A stretch of DNA of 64,000 nucleotides from Hypholoma sublateritium FD-334 SS-4. Its lineage: Eukaryota > Basidiomycota > Agaricomycetes > Agaricales > Strophariaceae. The notes beneath the pieces are model-generated. The model had not been told where the DNA came from. It saw only the letters and a program-made list of their open reading frames with translations, and searched no databases. A program made the position numbers and the translations under genes. The stretch lies in assembly GCA_000827495.1 (NCBI GenBank), contig KN817590.1, positions 27,229 through 91,228 of the forward strand, given 5' to 3'. How positions within the stretch are numbered: the first letter of the stretch is position 1; every line of letters starts with the position of its first letter. This document shows, piece after piece, positions 43,981 through 55,695 of the stretch.

Positions 43981-44668
43981 CTCGTCTCTTTCTTTTTGCT
44001 TTCTTCTGTCCCCAGGATTTGGCGAAGTTTCAAAGTTGTAGAACACCACTGGCAGCGATATTAGATGCTCTAAGATTGTATTATAAGTATCGCAGAGCCA
44101 CAGAATAAGGGAGAACGTCAAAAACAAGGCGCGAAGCAGTGTGCCTGGTGCCAGCAAAGGCCAGCATGCTGCCTGGCGGCAGGCAATACACGTGATGTGA
44201 ACTACTTATGCAAGCGTCGGTTGCTGCCGGGGCTCGGCCCGGTTTGAGGCAGGTGCAAAAAAAAACCTTCCTCAGAAAATGAAGCTCAAGGATATGTATG
44301 TCAGGATCGAAACACGAGCAGCTAATAAGTGTTTCCAATGATTTTGCTCAGATAAAAGTTGAAACAGATTTAGATTACCGATAGTCGGCATGGGTCCATG
44401 GGCGTCTGTTTTTCCCGTTTAGTGTGAACAATTTTTAAAATACTCAGGGTTGACTCAGGGCATTCTTTCGGCTGTCAAAACGTTCCGTAAAAACTTGAAG
44501 AGAACTGAAAGAAGACCGTCTTACAGGCTAATGGTATCGAATATCGCGGTTATTTAAGTAAAGAAAAGATCAGCAAAACTGCCCCTAACCTAGAAATGCT
44601 TCCGCATCACGGATGAAGCGAACCACTCAAATTTCTGCTCGGCCTCTACAAACCATCGTTACGCCAGC
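43981..44668. other. intergenic, divergent promoter region
   Basis: Lies between divergent GET1 (minus) and the PC-esterase-like gene (plus), so it probably holds both promoters. No further gene seen. Confidence 0.45.
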
Positions 44669-46100
44669 ATGGTCTCCAGATTCAGATTCCACGAATCACC
44701 CCTACTGCGCCTGCTGACGCCCAGGAGGGTTGTCGCGCTCGCAATAATCGTCCCATTCTCGCTGCTGGCGTACATCTTGAACGCGGGCGCTTTCCGAGAA
44801 TCGGCACTCCGGTATCCATGGACGGCCGCGCAGCGGTACTCAATGTGCACGCCAGCGCAGTACGGAAATGGTTCCTGGACGCCTCGGAACAACGTGAACG
44901 CGAATACCACGATTATGGCGGCGCCGGAGGATGCGCTGCGTTTTGCGGGATTCGAGGGCTGCGCAAGCTCGCGTGAGTTCTTTTGGCATCTCGCGGCCGA
45001 CCGTGAGGAGCAGTACAATCGCTTCCCGGCTGCACAGTCGTGGGACTGGGTCCCTGGAGCTGGGTGTGAAGATATTTCACCGCTGGATCCTGAAGCTCTG
45101 GTACGGCAGCTCGTGGAAGATGGTGGATGGTACCTTGTCGGAGGTGTGTGTTGAAAAGCATTCAATGTGAAGTTTAGCTGATTTTCTTTAGACTCCGTCA
45201 CGGAGAATCATTTCTTTTCGTTATCTTGCATCTTATACCCCCATGTCATTGCTACTCCAAACTACGAGGCTGGCGGATCGTTCGATCGCGCATGGCCGCA
45301 GAACATATACCTCTCGCCGAAGTCGCCGTTGCTTCCATCTATATCATTTCCTCCAGGTTTCGACGTCGCCTCAACACCTCTCGTAACATTCCGCAGAAAC
45401 GACCTGCTCTTGGCCAAGGAAACCCTCGTCGCAATTCACGGCGAGTCCGAGCCGTTGTTCGGCGAGGAGGCCGTCTGGACGGTACCGCTTGCCGAGTACC
45501 TCATTGAATTCGCCGCGCCACATTACACGACCATGGTCGTGAGTACAGGCGGCCACTGGACGACGACACTATTCGAGCACGCCTCACCGCCGGGGATCGA
45601 TGGCGTCGTGGCGCTCTTCGCCGCGGCGATGAAAGTTTGGGCGCGCGGCGTACAGGACGTCCTCACCGCGCACCCACGCAGGAAGCGCGTTGTTGTACGC
45701 GCGTATCTCCCTGGCCACGAGGATTGCCACTCGCACACGCAGCCATGGTCGGCGGTGCAGCCATTCCAGTGGAACTGGTATAACTGGGCAGAGATCTGGA
45801 GGTTTAATGAGATATTTGAGGTACGTCTGTGTCTGTGCTGTTTTACCGCGAACCGGGCTGACAGATGCTACCGCAGAACCTATTGGCTGACAAGGCAAAA
45901 TACCCCGACGTACATTTCCTGGCGATCGATCGTCCCGCACGGCTGCGGCCCGACGCAGTAAGTTCGTGTCGGTTACGTGGGTTCAGAAGCTGACTCGTTT
46001 GTTACAGCATACCACAGGTGACTGTCTGCACATCATGACGGGCGCAGGCGTTCTCGAGGGCTGGTCCCATTACATATCACACTTTATAAAGTCGCATTGA
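44669..46100 (+). CDS. PC-esterase/trichome-birefringence-like (SGNH) membrane protein
   Basis: Four exons. The first encodes a basic start and one hydrophobic anchor at about residues 20-42 (VVALAIIVPFSLLAYILNAG), so a type II Golgi/secretory membrane protein is likely. It ends YLVG, and an intron (GTGTGT...TTTAG) splits the glycine codon of the SGNH GDS box from the rest (VGDSVTENHFFSLSC). The large exon has FEHASPPGIDG and AEYLIEFAAPHYTTMVVSTG. The last exons give MLPQNLLADKAKYPDVHFLA and the DxxH-like end TGDCLHIMTG ... GWSHYISHFI. Family members transfer or remove acetyl groups on glycans. Substrate unknown. It looks complete (about 425 residues). Confidence 0.75.
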
Positions 46101-46190
46101 CGATGTATATAGCTTTATTGGATACACCTTTAAAACGATAAGGAAGAGACATGTGAGGTAGACTTTACCTTGCAACATTCGAAGAATATC
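46101..46190. other. 3' flank of the PC-esterase gene
   Basis: Short AT-rich 3' flank with no features; it probably contains the polyadenylation region. Confidence 0.3.
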
Positions 46191-46960
46191 GCATGATCCA
46201 TGCGTACTGCGCAGGTCGTGCCAATGTACGTGTATTCAAATATTTAAGGTCCAGGCCGATCAGATGGAAGGCGAGTATGATATTCTCCAGGAAATCTGCA
46301 TGGCCTGTATGGACGAGAAATATCCAAAATCGTCCAGCGCATGAGCATTTTCCCTCATACTGGTACGGACGGATACCGAACGAAATACTTTGAGCAGCGT
46401 ACTTTCGGTAACGTCCCTGTCGGCTCTTTTTCAGCGGTCGCCTGCGGTCGCCCGTCCTTCAAAATGCTGTCTTCGCCTTCGACGGAGACAACTTTACTGA
46501 TCTCATGGAATTGCACTATCACTTCCCCTCATTCGTATCCCAGGTCATCAATTCGAAATTCAACAATTACGATATTGTGCAAATTCGGAACGATCACCTA
46601 CCCACCTTATCTCAAGTTCGCGGCATTTCTGCGCGAAGGTGAGCGGTGGTACTTGGGCTCGCGCCTGCGAACGTTCTTATTCAACCGGGAAATTTATGTC
46701 TCAAATTAAATCCACCAATTTCTCATCGGAAAGCGGATCGGAAAAGGTAGCACAGGGCGGCACAGTTGGATTAAGGTGGTGGGAGCAGGAATCTATGCCG
46801 ACCAGGACAACACGCTGCAGCTGAGAGATGTTCTTGAGGAACAATGAGCGGCCGAGGTGTTTATTCAATGGCCAACTGGTCAACCGTACTGGATCGGTCG
46901 TATACTTCCCAAATCGTGGAATGGAAATTGGGATGGTGAGGGCCTATAACACCTATTTTA
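46191..46960 (+). pseudogene. unrecognised gene debris in several frames
   Basis: Coding-like pieces lie in different frames without usable splice links: ADQMEGEYDILQEICMACMD near 46250, PVLQNAVFAFDGDNFTDLME then LHYHFPSFVSQVINS near 46455-46560, and WIKVVGAGIYADQDNTLQLR then DVLEEQ and a stop near 46770-46845. They read like one decayed protein gene. I cannot name the family. Confidence 0.35.
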
Positions 46961-47344
46961 GAAGTAATTACTATATTAGGATTCGAGAACATTCAGTTAC
47001 CAGTTCCAGACGTGGTCACATGAACGCCACATGCATGCCGATGGCCACGCCTCTTTCCAGCCAAAAGGTTACACGCCGCACGGCATCCAAGTATCATCAC
47101 AACTTCCACTTGCATGTGGCTCAATCCTTAGCCTTGCACTGTATGCGTACACTCATCAATATGCAGTACTTAGCGTGGGCTGTGGCATCGGTGCCACATC
47201 AGCTAGTCCGATGCCATTGCATGCTCTGCCCCGGGCCACCCTTGAAATAGGAATTAGCCTCACTCCATCCGTAATCTCTTATTCTCAACTGATTCCAACC
47301 CCAGCGCCATTCCACAGCTTCCTCTTCCTTCCCAGTTCGTGTAA
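46961..47344. other. intergenic upstream of FunK1 copy B
   Basis: No gene seen. The similarity to the FunK1 copy A locus begins inside the coding region of copy B and does not obviously extend upstream. Confidence 0.35.
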
Positions 47345-49416
47345 ATGGCAATGCCGCCCGAGTCCCACAACTCAAGAAGCTCCGTGCTCGGATACGCGAC
47401 AGTTGAAGATCAGCGAGGACCCATTGAAGCTGAATTACGCGGATATGAATTCAAGGACGAGACGTTGACAGACAAAGCATTCCGTAACATTCCCCAACCC
47501 GAAGCAGCGATCGGAGCTTTCATCGCAGGTTGCAACTTATACAACAAGGAAAATAAACGATGGGTTCTTCCGGAGAAGCCTTCTAATAAGAAGAAGCTAT
47601 ACGCTCCATTGGCGGCTCTCATCGAAGAAATCAACGTTTACTTTGCCCTCAACAGACATCGTTCTGTCCTCCAAGTCCACAATACGAAATTGCCGCACGT
47701 CGAAGGGTCCGAACCAGACTTCGCACCCCCCGGCGATGATTCCCAGAGCGCCGAGTCGAAGAAATTGAAGTCATCTCCCGATATCTGTATTCAAGCTGTG
47801 TGTCCGAACAAAATGGGTCCAAACAATTTTCCATGCACTGAAAGTGGAGTTACCGAGCATGCAAGTTATCGCATGACTGTCTCTGCTATCGAAGTCAAGA
47901 CAGAAAAAAATTTCGACCACAAGCCCAACCGCATTCAGGTAGCCGTTTATGCTAGGTTTGTCTTTATTTCATCTTTTTTCAACTTGGTGAATAATATATG
48001 TATAGGCAAATCTTTATACAGCAAGGGAACCGCCGCCTAGTCAACTGCTTCATCGTCACTGAGCGACACGTCAGAGTCTATATCTTTGGTCGCGATGGGT
48101 TGCACTATTCCGTCAAGGTCAACATCCACGAGAACCCGGAGGTTTTNGTTAGGTTTATGCTCGGCGCACTGTCTTTGGAAGCCGACGTCGTGGGATTTGA
48201 CCCGACAATATACTACAGNGACGGCAAACGTCACGTTCGGACAGTTGACTCAGACGGCCNTGAAGTTGTGTACACGATGGTCCATGTGCGCCCAGTATTC
48301 TATCGCAGGACTATTCGCGGTCGTGGNACAACTTGCTGGATGGTTCAAAACGACGAGGGTGACATTTTTATCGTCAAGGATGGGTGGAAAGCCTTGGACC
48401 GTGTCCACGAGTCCACCTTTTTGNAANTTGCAGAGAACACCGATGGTGTTGGGCAGATGCGAGGGTTCCAAAATCGGTTGGCTCTCCTTTCTCAATTGCG
48501 TCTTATCAATGTCGACGATATGTCGGCGGAAATGGCGAAGGTCTTCCGCGATCGCGAACTTTGCCGGGTTATCCTGGACTATTATGGGCGGTCATTGGAG
48601 GGATTCAAATCCAGAGGCGAACTTCTCGGTGCTTATCATGATGCTCTTTGTGGTGTGTATCAAAGTGATTGCGTTTGTCGTCAGTTCCGCTTATTGCTTT
48701 TAATGTAGGATACCGGAACCTTTACAATGTGGCAGGCATCCTTCACCGCGATATCAGCGTCAATAATATTCTCATCGGAAAACCTGGTGCGGCATCCCCA
48801 AATCGAGGCATTCTTATCGACTTGGATATGGCAATCGAACTGGAACGCACGAAAAGCTTGCATAAGGTCGACTTCAAGACTGTAGGCGTCACCTTAATGT
48901 GCTAATTTCCTTTGCGCTGACAGTATTTCTTTGAAGGGAACCCGCGCCTTCCAATCAATCAATGTTCTCGAAAGCTACAGCCGAAACAACGTATCGAAGC
49001 CGCATAGCTATATGGACGACCTTGAATCATTTTTCTACGTTTTATGCTGGATTTGTTGCGGTTACTCAGCTCCAGGGAAGAGGGCCGACGATTTCTCTTC
49101 CACCTTTGCCAAATGGGAACACCCCGTTGCCGAAGAAGGAGCGGGTCGCAAGAATCTTCTATACATCCGACCCTTCCACAAGCAACTGTACCTGACGGTC
49201 ACGGACTACTTTGGTGACGCGTTCCTGGCTCTTTTAGACTCCATACACGAATTTTTTCAATTCCATGTAAGATATAATGACGACTTCGATGGTGTGCCAC
49301 CACCGCCGACCTTGGAATCAGCCATAGACACCATCCTTGGACATGTTAAAACTGCCATAGCCTGCGTCGAAGCCGAGGAAGCCTTCGATTTGGTGGCGAA
49401 TCCACATTTTCACTGA
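47345..49416 (+). CDS. fungal-type protein kinase FunK1, copy B (truncated tail)
   Basis: Starts MAMPPESHNSRSSVLGYATV. It is the inverted paralogue of the gene at 37759-40204, with the same intron positions and core motifs (FIVKDGWK, LHRDISVNNILIGKPGAASP, LIDLDMAIELERTKS, YMDDLESFFYVLCWICCGYS). An internal segment of the linker present in copy A (about 26 residues after HVEGS) is missing. Six N bases lie at 48147-48427. The frame stops at 49416 after NPHFH, whereas copy A continues. The DNA after the stop still encodes the tail in shifted frames (HARASSKRVHEESNEGE, then SAKKPRFHPQAPYQPS), so two small indels have cut the tail. The kinase domain itself seems whole. Confidence 0.75.
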
Positions 49417-50511
49417 AGAATCTACCCCAGGTGCATTCTACCAGGGTTCATGCACGCGCTTCCTCGAAGAGAGTACACGAAGAGTCCAACGAAGGGGAAG
49501 TCCGCGAAGAAGCCTAGATTTCACCCTCAAGCGCCGTACCAGCCCTCTTAAAGTAGTCACGATAAATCCTCCGATCGGGAAACAAGTCCCTAGGCTGTAT
49601 GTCAGCTATATGCGAGCTTTGAAAATCGAACATTGAATCTAGACTTATTCTCAAGAACCACCTTCACTTCGTATCACATTCCCTGTAGAATGAATTCCTA
49701 ATAAATCTGTTGAAATGATGTTCTCGGTGAGTACCAACTACTTATAACTTCTCGCAAATCCATCGCCATGAAGCCGTAAATACGATCATTCGTCGTCGCA
49801 AACAATCTTGTTCTGCTGCCTGCAGGATTTGGTCAAACCCAACTGTTTGGCTTTTACATTCAGGACCATTGGCGACACATCCGCATTCCACAGTGGTGCA
49901 ATCCTCCACAGCGGTGCAATCCTAACTCGACGCGTAAGAACACTTTTCTGGATACGAGGCAACAAGACGCCCCCAAACTTTTTTCTAGGAACGTGGCGAA
50001 TCTCACTATCCTCTGCATACATGACGATTTTATCCATTGCAATCATTCCACAGCAAATGACACATCTCGCCGTCTGTAGCATCGATATTAAATCTCTTGC
50101 TTTCTTTCAATATCCACGATAATCTGATGACAACTGCGTATTTCCGGACGATACTTACGCCTACTTACGTAACAGAGCCGACCAGAATTACTAACTTTCA
50201 ATATCAGTGTACTCACGGGTTCGTTCCCTCTTGGCCCCAGAGCAAAATTGGCGGCCGGTCCTCGCACTTACACAGCGGCGCGCATGTCTATATGCCCCCA
50301 CGACTCCGAAGCGACTTCAGTTGAACGATCATTGATTTCGAGACAGTATAGTACAAAAAGATAGCTAAGAACGCACGATGATGATAAAACGGATCCGTTT
50401 TTGTCTGATGTGATTATACTGAGTGAAGAGTGGGGGGTCTAACCGCGTTGAGGCTTTGCATATACAAATAATGGAGGGTGCACCGAAATAAATAACCAGG
50501 TGGCGGGGCGC
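49417..50511. other. decayed FunK1 tail and intergenic DNA
   Basis: 49417-49550 is the frameshifted tail of FunK1 copy B. After that no gene is supported. An 18-bp near-tandem repeat (ACAGTGGTGCAATCCTCC / ACAGCGGTGCAATCCT) lies at about 49889-49922. Confidence 0.45.
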
Positions 50512-52364
50512 TCAGAGCGCCGCACGCTGGAGCCCGGGCTCGACACCGTCCCGGATCGCGAGGTACGACATCAGGTCGCTCGTCAGGAACTCGCTCGGCC
50601 ACGCGCGGCGCACCTGCCCGCGTAGGTACTCCACCGCAATGCGCACGTTCTCCTCCTTCAGGCCCGCGACGATGCGGCCGAGCCCGGGCGCGACCTCCGC
50701 AATGAGCGCGTCGACGCTCTCGGCGGTTATCGGCGCACCCGTGTCCGCGATGCGCGCGCCGTAGTGCACCCACTGCCAGAGCTGCACGCGCGTGATCTCC
50801 GCGGTCGCTGCGTCCTCCATGAGGTAGTTCAGCGGGATGCACCCGTTCCCGCCGACCCACGCCGCGGTGTACGCGAGACACGTCTCGACGTTCTCGCGCA
50901 CGCCCGCGGCGGTGATCGCGCCGGGCACTGTCGTGCTTAGCAGGTCCGCCGCGGCGACCTTCACCTCCGCGCGTAGGTTGTAGTATTGGTTGGGGCCGAG
51001 CATGTTCTGGTCGAACACCTCGCGCGCGATCTTGTTGATGAGCGGGTGGGCGATCCACGTTCCGTCGTGTCCGGCGGTGACTTCACGGAGCTTGTCCGCG
51101 CGGACCTTGGCCATGGCGATTTCGTTGGCCTTGGGGTCGTCCTTTATGGGGATCTGGGCAGACATGCCACCCATGGCCGCGACTTTGCGTCTGCAAAAAA
51201 TGAGCATTCGTAAGATCCGGGAGGGGGAGATACGTACTTATGGCAAGTCTGGATGAGGAGGCGGACATATGAATCCATGAAGGGAACGGTCATGGTCACA
51301 TCCTTGCGGTCAGGGAGCACAGCGCTGTGATCAGCCCTTCGCTTTTTGATAAAGCTGAAGATGTAATCCCATCTAAAAATAAACGATGAGCTCAGCCCTT
51401 AAAATAGAACATGATAGCATACCGTCCACAGTTGAGACCAGACGAATGGTTGCGGAGCTCGAAGAGTATCTCCTCCATCTGGAATGCGGCGGGAAGGGTT
51501 TCAATGAGAACGGTTCCGCGAATGGTGTTGTGCTGCATGCCGATGAAGGACTGCGAGAACACGAACACGTCGTTCCAAAGGCGCGCTTCAAGGTAGTGCT
51601 CCATCTTGGGGAGGTAAAAGTAAGGCCCGGACCCGCGCTTGACGAGCTCGTGTGCGTTGTGGTAAAAGTAAAGGGCAAAATCGAATAGGGACCCCGATAT
51701 GGGCTGGTTGTCGACGGTAATGCGGGGTTCGTCTAAATGCCATCCACGCGGACTATTGGAGGGGGACGATTGAAGATAAGCTAAAATAGCCATGAGAGTA
51801 GAACGCCAAAAGGACGGACCGAACGATGAGAACGGCAGGGTTCTCAGAAAGCTTGTAGCTCTTTCCCCCGACCTCAAAGTCAATCTGCCGGCGGATGGCG
51901 TCGCGCAGGTTGATCTGCCCATTGAGCAGGTTGGCGAAAGTGGGCGCGCTCGAATCTACGTAAGAGAGTAACGTTATAAGCAACCTGCCTTGCACATGGG
52001 GATAGCGAGGATACACACCTTCGAAGTCAGCCATAAAGGTCTTGGCTCCGCTGTTCAGCGCATTGATGACCATCTTCCTGTCAGTGGGCCCGGTGATCTC
52101 GACGCGTCGGTCCTCAAGGCCTGGTGCAGGGGGCGCACAGTGCCACGAAGGCTCAGTGCGAATATGGGCGGTCTCGGTAGGGAAGTCGAGTGCAACGCCG
52201 GAGTCAAAGCGGCGCTGGGCATCCTCACGAGCAACGAGAAGGCTCTGGCGGGTTGTTTCGAATGTGCGATGCAGGGCGGCGAGGAACTTCAGAGCGCCGT
52301 CTGTGAAGAGTTCAGCCTGTGCCTTGGCGGCAACTGTGGAATGTATTTTGACGCCTTGTACCAT
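50512..52364 (-). CDS. malate synthase
   Basis: Starts at ATG 52364 ([20 protein letters not shown]) and has several short introns. Landmarks in order: [72 protein letters not shown], the family signature [16 protein letters not shown], then [34 protein letters not shown] and [12 protein letters not shown]. It condenses glyoxylate and acetyl-CoA to malate in the glyoxylate cycle, needed for growth on C2 compounds and fatty acids. Length is about the usual 540 residues. The C-terminus is QRAAL; this lacks the basic residue of a classical PTS1 tripeptide (SKL type), so peroxisomal import is uncertain. Nothing suggests damage. Confidence 0.95.
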
Positions 52365-55300
52365 GATGACGGTGGTGTGTGAGGAAAGGTGGTGTTGTGG
52401 AGGTCTGGAGAGTGAGACTGGGTTTTGTAGCAGGCCATTTTCGGTCGGCTCCCCGTGATATCCGCATCCGAGTCCCGAGCGGATCGACGTCACATTCCGG
52501 GGAGGCGGAATCACATGAACGCGCCCAACCGCCAGCTCCGTTCGAACTTCGCCGTCGGCCGCCGTCGTACCTCCTCGCTGTCGGCAACGGCGACCAGACA
52601 GTCTTATCACCCACACGTGATATCGGCTCCGCACTAACGTGGATCTACTCCGCCTCTTCGTCGTCCTAAGCAAAACCCAATCATTTGCAACATCAATGTG
52701 AGAGAGTGCTATTGCTCTGAAGAATAAGCGTTGTGAAATGTCAGACAGGCTCTAGACCGGGATATTTAGGAGAGAAGGGGTATATTTCAAGCGTCAAGCA
52801 TGTCTGTTCGGCATGATGCAGGTTGAAGAGGCACAGTAAAGCGCAATAATGATATTCTATCACTCACCGACGAATATCGACTGATCGCAGCTTATTTACG
52901 CTGAATTGTTTACACATGCAGAGAACATTCAGCGCAGTCATTCACCGGGCCATCAAAGACCACACAATAATATCTACGCCTTTTAGACCTTGATATGTGC
53001 AGCTATGAGAATTGCGATGGCACCTGATCAGCACTCGCCAGAATCAGATACCACTTATGTGCATACCTAATGGACTGCAGTGGGAAAAGAGGCAAAACCA
53101 ACTTCTAACAAGGTTCTACCAGGGGCGCATTTTTCAAGTATGATGTTGAGGTACCCGGCTCGCCGTTCCAAACGCTGCCTTAACACTCCTGCGCGTCGCA
53201 GAGCACAATCCAAAGTACTCGCTGAAAGATCAAGCGCGCCTCCTAAGACCGGACATACATCAAGTGCCCATTTCAATTCCATGCTGCAGAATGGCACTCC
53301 AGAAGGGTGAGATCCGACGGGATGGCAATGCGCCGCCTAACTCCCGTTTTCTTGCCGTTTTCCAGACAGCCTTCAATGCTTCTCGCGTTCCTCTCGCCTG
53401 AAGGGCGCTCTACGCCAGCTCCAGGTCCAGAATTACGCTGCATGAGAGCTCCTGGATCCGGAGAACCGCAGTTCCAGACTTTTTATGGAGGACATCCTGT
53501 GAAGAACGTAGCGGTATGAGGAAAAGAAGGTCTTGCCGGCAATGGTGGCTGCCGTGGCCAAGCCGTGGACTATTTTCGGAAAGCGTTACGCGTGTGACCA
53601 GACTAAAATGCGGAGTCACGCTTCCGGAGACGGGACGGAATCGGACGGAACAAGCACGGAGGCAGGGGCAATTTTTACCACGCGAGACACCGTCGGCTGA
53701 CGGCGGCGGCATAGTAGGAGCGATCTAGGTCAATTTTTGCCAACCTTTCCTGACGATTCCAAAGTGATTGGTACGGTTTGCCGCACAATTCGGAGCCTGT
53801 TCAATTGATAAGCTTATTTTGAATACTTTAGAGGAGTTTGGAGGTACAGGCGCTGCCGCCCTGGTCTTCGGATCACTGACTCAAACGCGGATAATCTGCC
53901 GAGTTCTTGGGCGCTTAAGTAGGTGTCGTCATTCGTCTGGAGGATGTTTTTCCGTAGTCGGACGAGGGATCCTGTGTACACTACCCCTCGGATGATGGCG
54001 GGATCCACCGTGATAAGGCCCTTAAATGATAAGACAACGTCAACGACGTAAACTTGGGACCTTTGGGCCCGCCAAGAATCCGAGGAGGGTGGCCGATACG
54101 GTGACCACCTGTAGCGAATCTACTGCCATAAGCCGCTCCTGAAGCTTTAAGACTTACCTATTCTCCCGTACTAATCAATCTACGGGAGCTTCTGCTCTTT
54201 TCGCCTTGCTCCCTCAGTAAAATGTACGTAGCATGGCTTGATAAATACACTGACTCGTACTGAACTTCCTCTTACCTCTCAATTCCATGCTATTTATCAG
54301 AGCGAGACTCTCTTTAATTGGCCAAAGAGCCTGCTGACTCATTTAGTAGTATATATAAGCACCCAGCGACTTTTTGTAGGGCATGATGTAAAGTGGCAAA
54401 GTATGTAAATATTCCCCTGACGTCAAGACTTGGCCGGACAGCTAGTAACTAGATATAATTCAACACTGTTTGTACGGCCTGCATTCAATTATCAGTAAGC
54501 ATTGAGATATCATTGCGCCTTTAGACGGGTACTCAAGGTTCGCGTGGGATCGTTTCCTTATTTTAGCGTCCGGGCATGTGCGTATTATTGGAATCTGTCC
54601 AAGTATTAGTTTTCTGCATTCCAATCCGTTATTTTCGAGGTTCCGGTGTAAGTGGTCCCTGTTAACCCTCGTATATAGCTATGTAAAGCGCTGTGGACGC
54701 TGTTATGAGTAGAACTTATAAGAACGCAAAGTGACTAGCACTGCAAGTCGTTATCGGACATGTATTTTCGTCCCATCAATGTCGAAGCCTACCAAATTAA
54801 TTAAAGGCCGGTGTGTGTATGTATGCGGTTGGCGACATATTGATGTCATAAACCATATAAGTACCCAGTTTTAATAGGCTACTTCAAGCGAGGCCTGAGT
54901 GTACACTCTATAGCTCTGTATAAGCCTTAAATCTCCTGATTTCGTAGGTTGTGTGTGAACATCGATGTAAAAGACCCATGCTTCACCATGCATCTCATGC
55001 TCTAGTAAGTTAGATCGCTTTCAACGTGTAGGGGAATTAATAATCGGACGCTGTATGTGTGGAGCAGACAGTAGAAAGTTTGATATTTTGGTTCAATGCA
55101 GCTATTGGTGGACTTGAACCGAGTTCTGATTGGTTTCTTGCCGCTTATGCAGATCCGATTGCTCGCGGGATGAAGACTACAAGTACACGGTGTCAACACT
55201 TTGTATTGATTGGCCATACGATGCATCGATTTACAAGCGCGTAGCTATTAGTATCGGACAAACGTTTGGCAGAAAATACACTCAATCAAGTGACCTGTCA

Positions 55301-55632
55301 AATGGCGAACCTTTCAAATGCTTGTTTGCACCTCATATCTCAGGTCGAGAAGGTCATAGATCGATGCAATGAATCAGCAAGCAGAGACAGTATGGACAGT
55401 TTACATCCTTCAAAATACCAGAACTCGTGAATTGGCGGTGGAACTTGAAATAGATATGCCATGCCAGAATCAGTGAGTCCGGAGATACATAGCACTTCTT
55501 TCAACCCGAGCATTCGGGCCTTTCAACAGCTTCTTCGACAGCTACTACGTCGTTTCGCAAGCCTCTACGCCTCTCTGCTCCAAGATGACGAGTCTATGTT
55601 TTTGAGCAGTGATACAGAGTGACCGTCGCTTG
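52365..55632. other. 3.3-kb gene-free region
   Basis: The first 300 bp form the malate synthase promoter side and contain a TGACGT word and a CCGCCTCCCCGG string on the minus strand (about 52490-52510). From about 52700 to 55630 no open frame has coding character, no inverted repeats or tRNA folds were found, and no transposon family is recognisable. It may be degraded repeat DNA. Confidence 0.45.
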
Positions 55633-55640
55633 TATAAAAG
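55633..55640 (+). promoter_or_regulatory. TATA box of the ice-binding protein gene
   Basis: TATAAAAG, about 56 bp before the ATG at 55696, in a pyrimidine-rich leader. This is a strong core-promoter match and suggests an inducible, highly expressed gene. Confidence 0.65.
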
Positions 55641-55695
55641 GAATGTACTTTCTAGTCATTCTTCATTCTATCCTCGCCTCAAAACATCAGACACT

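Noticed and set aside
49786..50082. 98-codon minus-strand frame with a repeated RIAPLW segment
   Set aside because: The repeat comes from a short DNA duplication, and nothing suggests a real protein.
52490..52510. CCN6CCG-type carbon-source element upstream of malate synthase
   Set aside because: Only the relaxed core matches (CCGCCTCCCCGG); in GC-rich promoter DNA this is expected by chance, and no second site was found.
55100..55150. tRNA-like T-arm (GTGGACTTGAACCG)
   Set aside because: The T-stem does not pair well and no D-arm, anticodon stem or acceptor stem could be placed.
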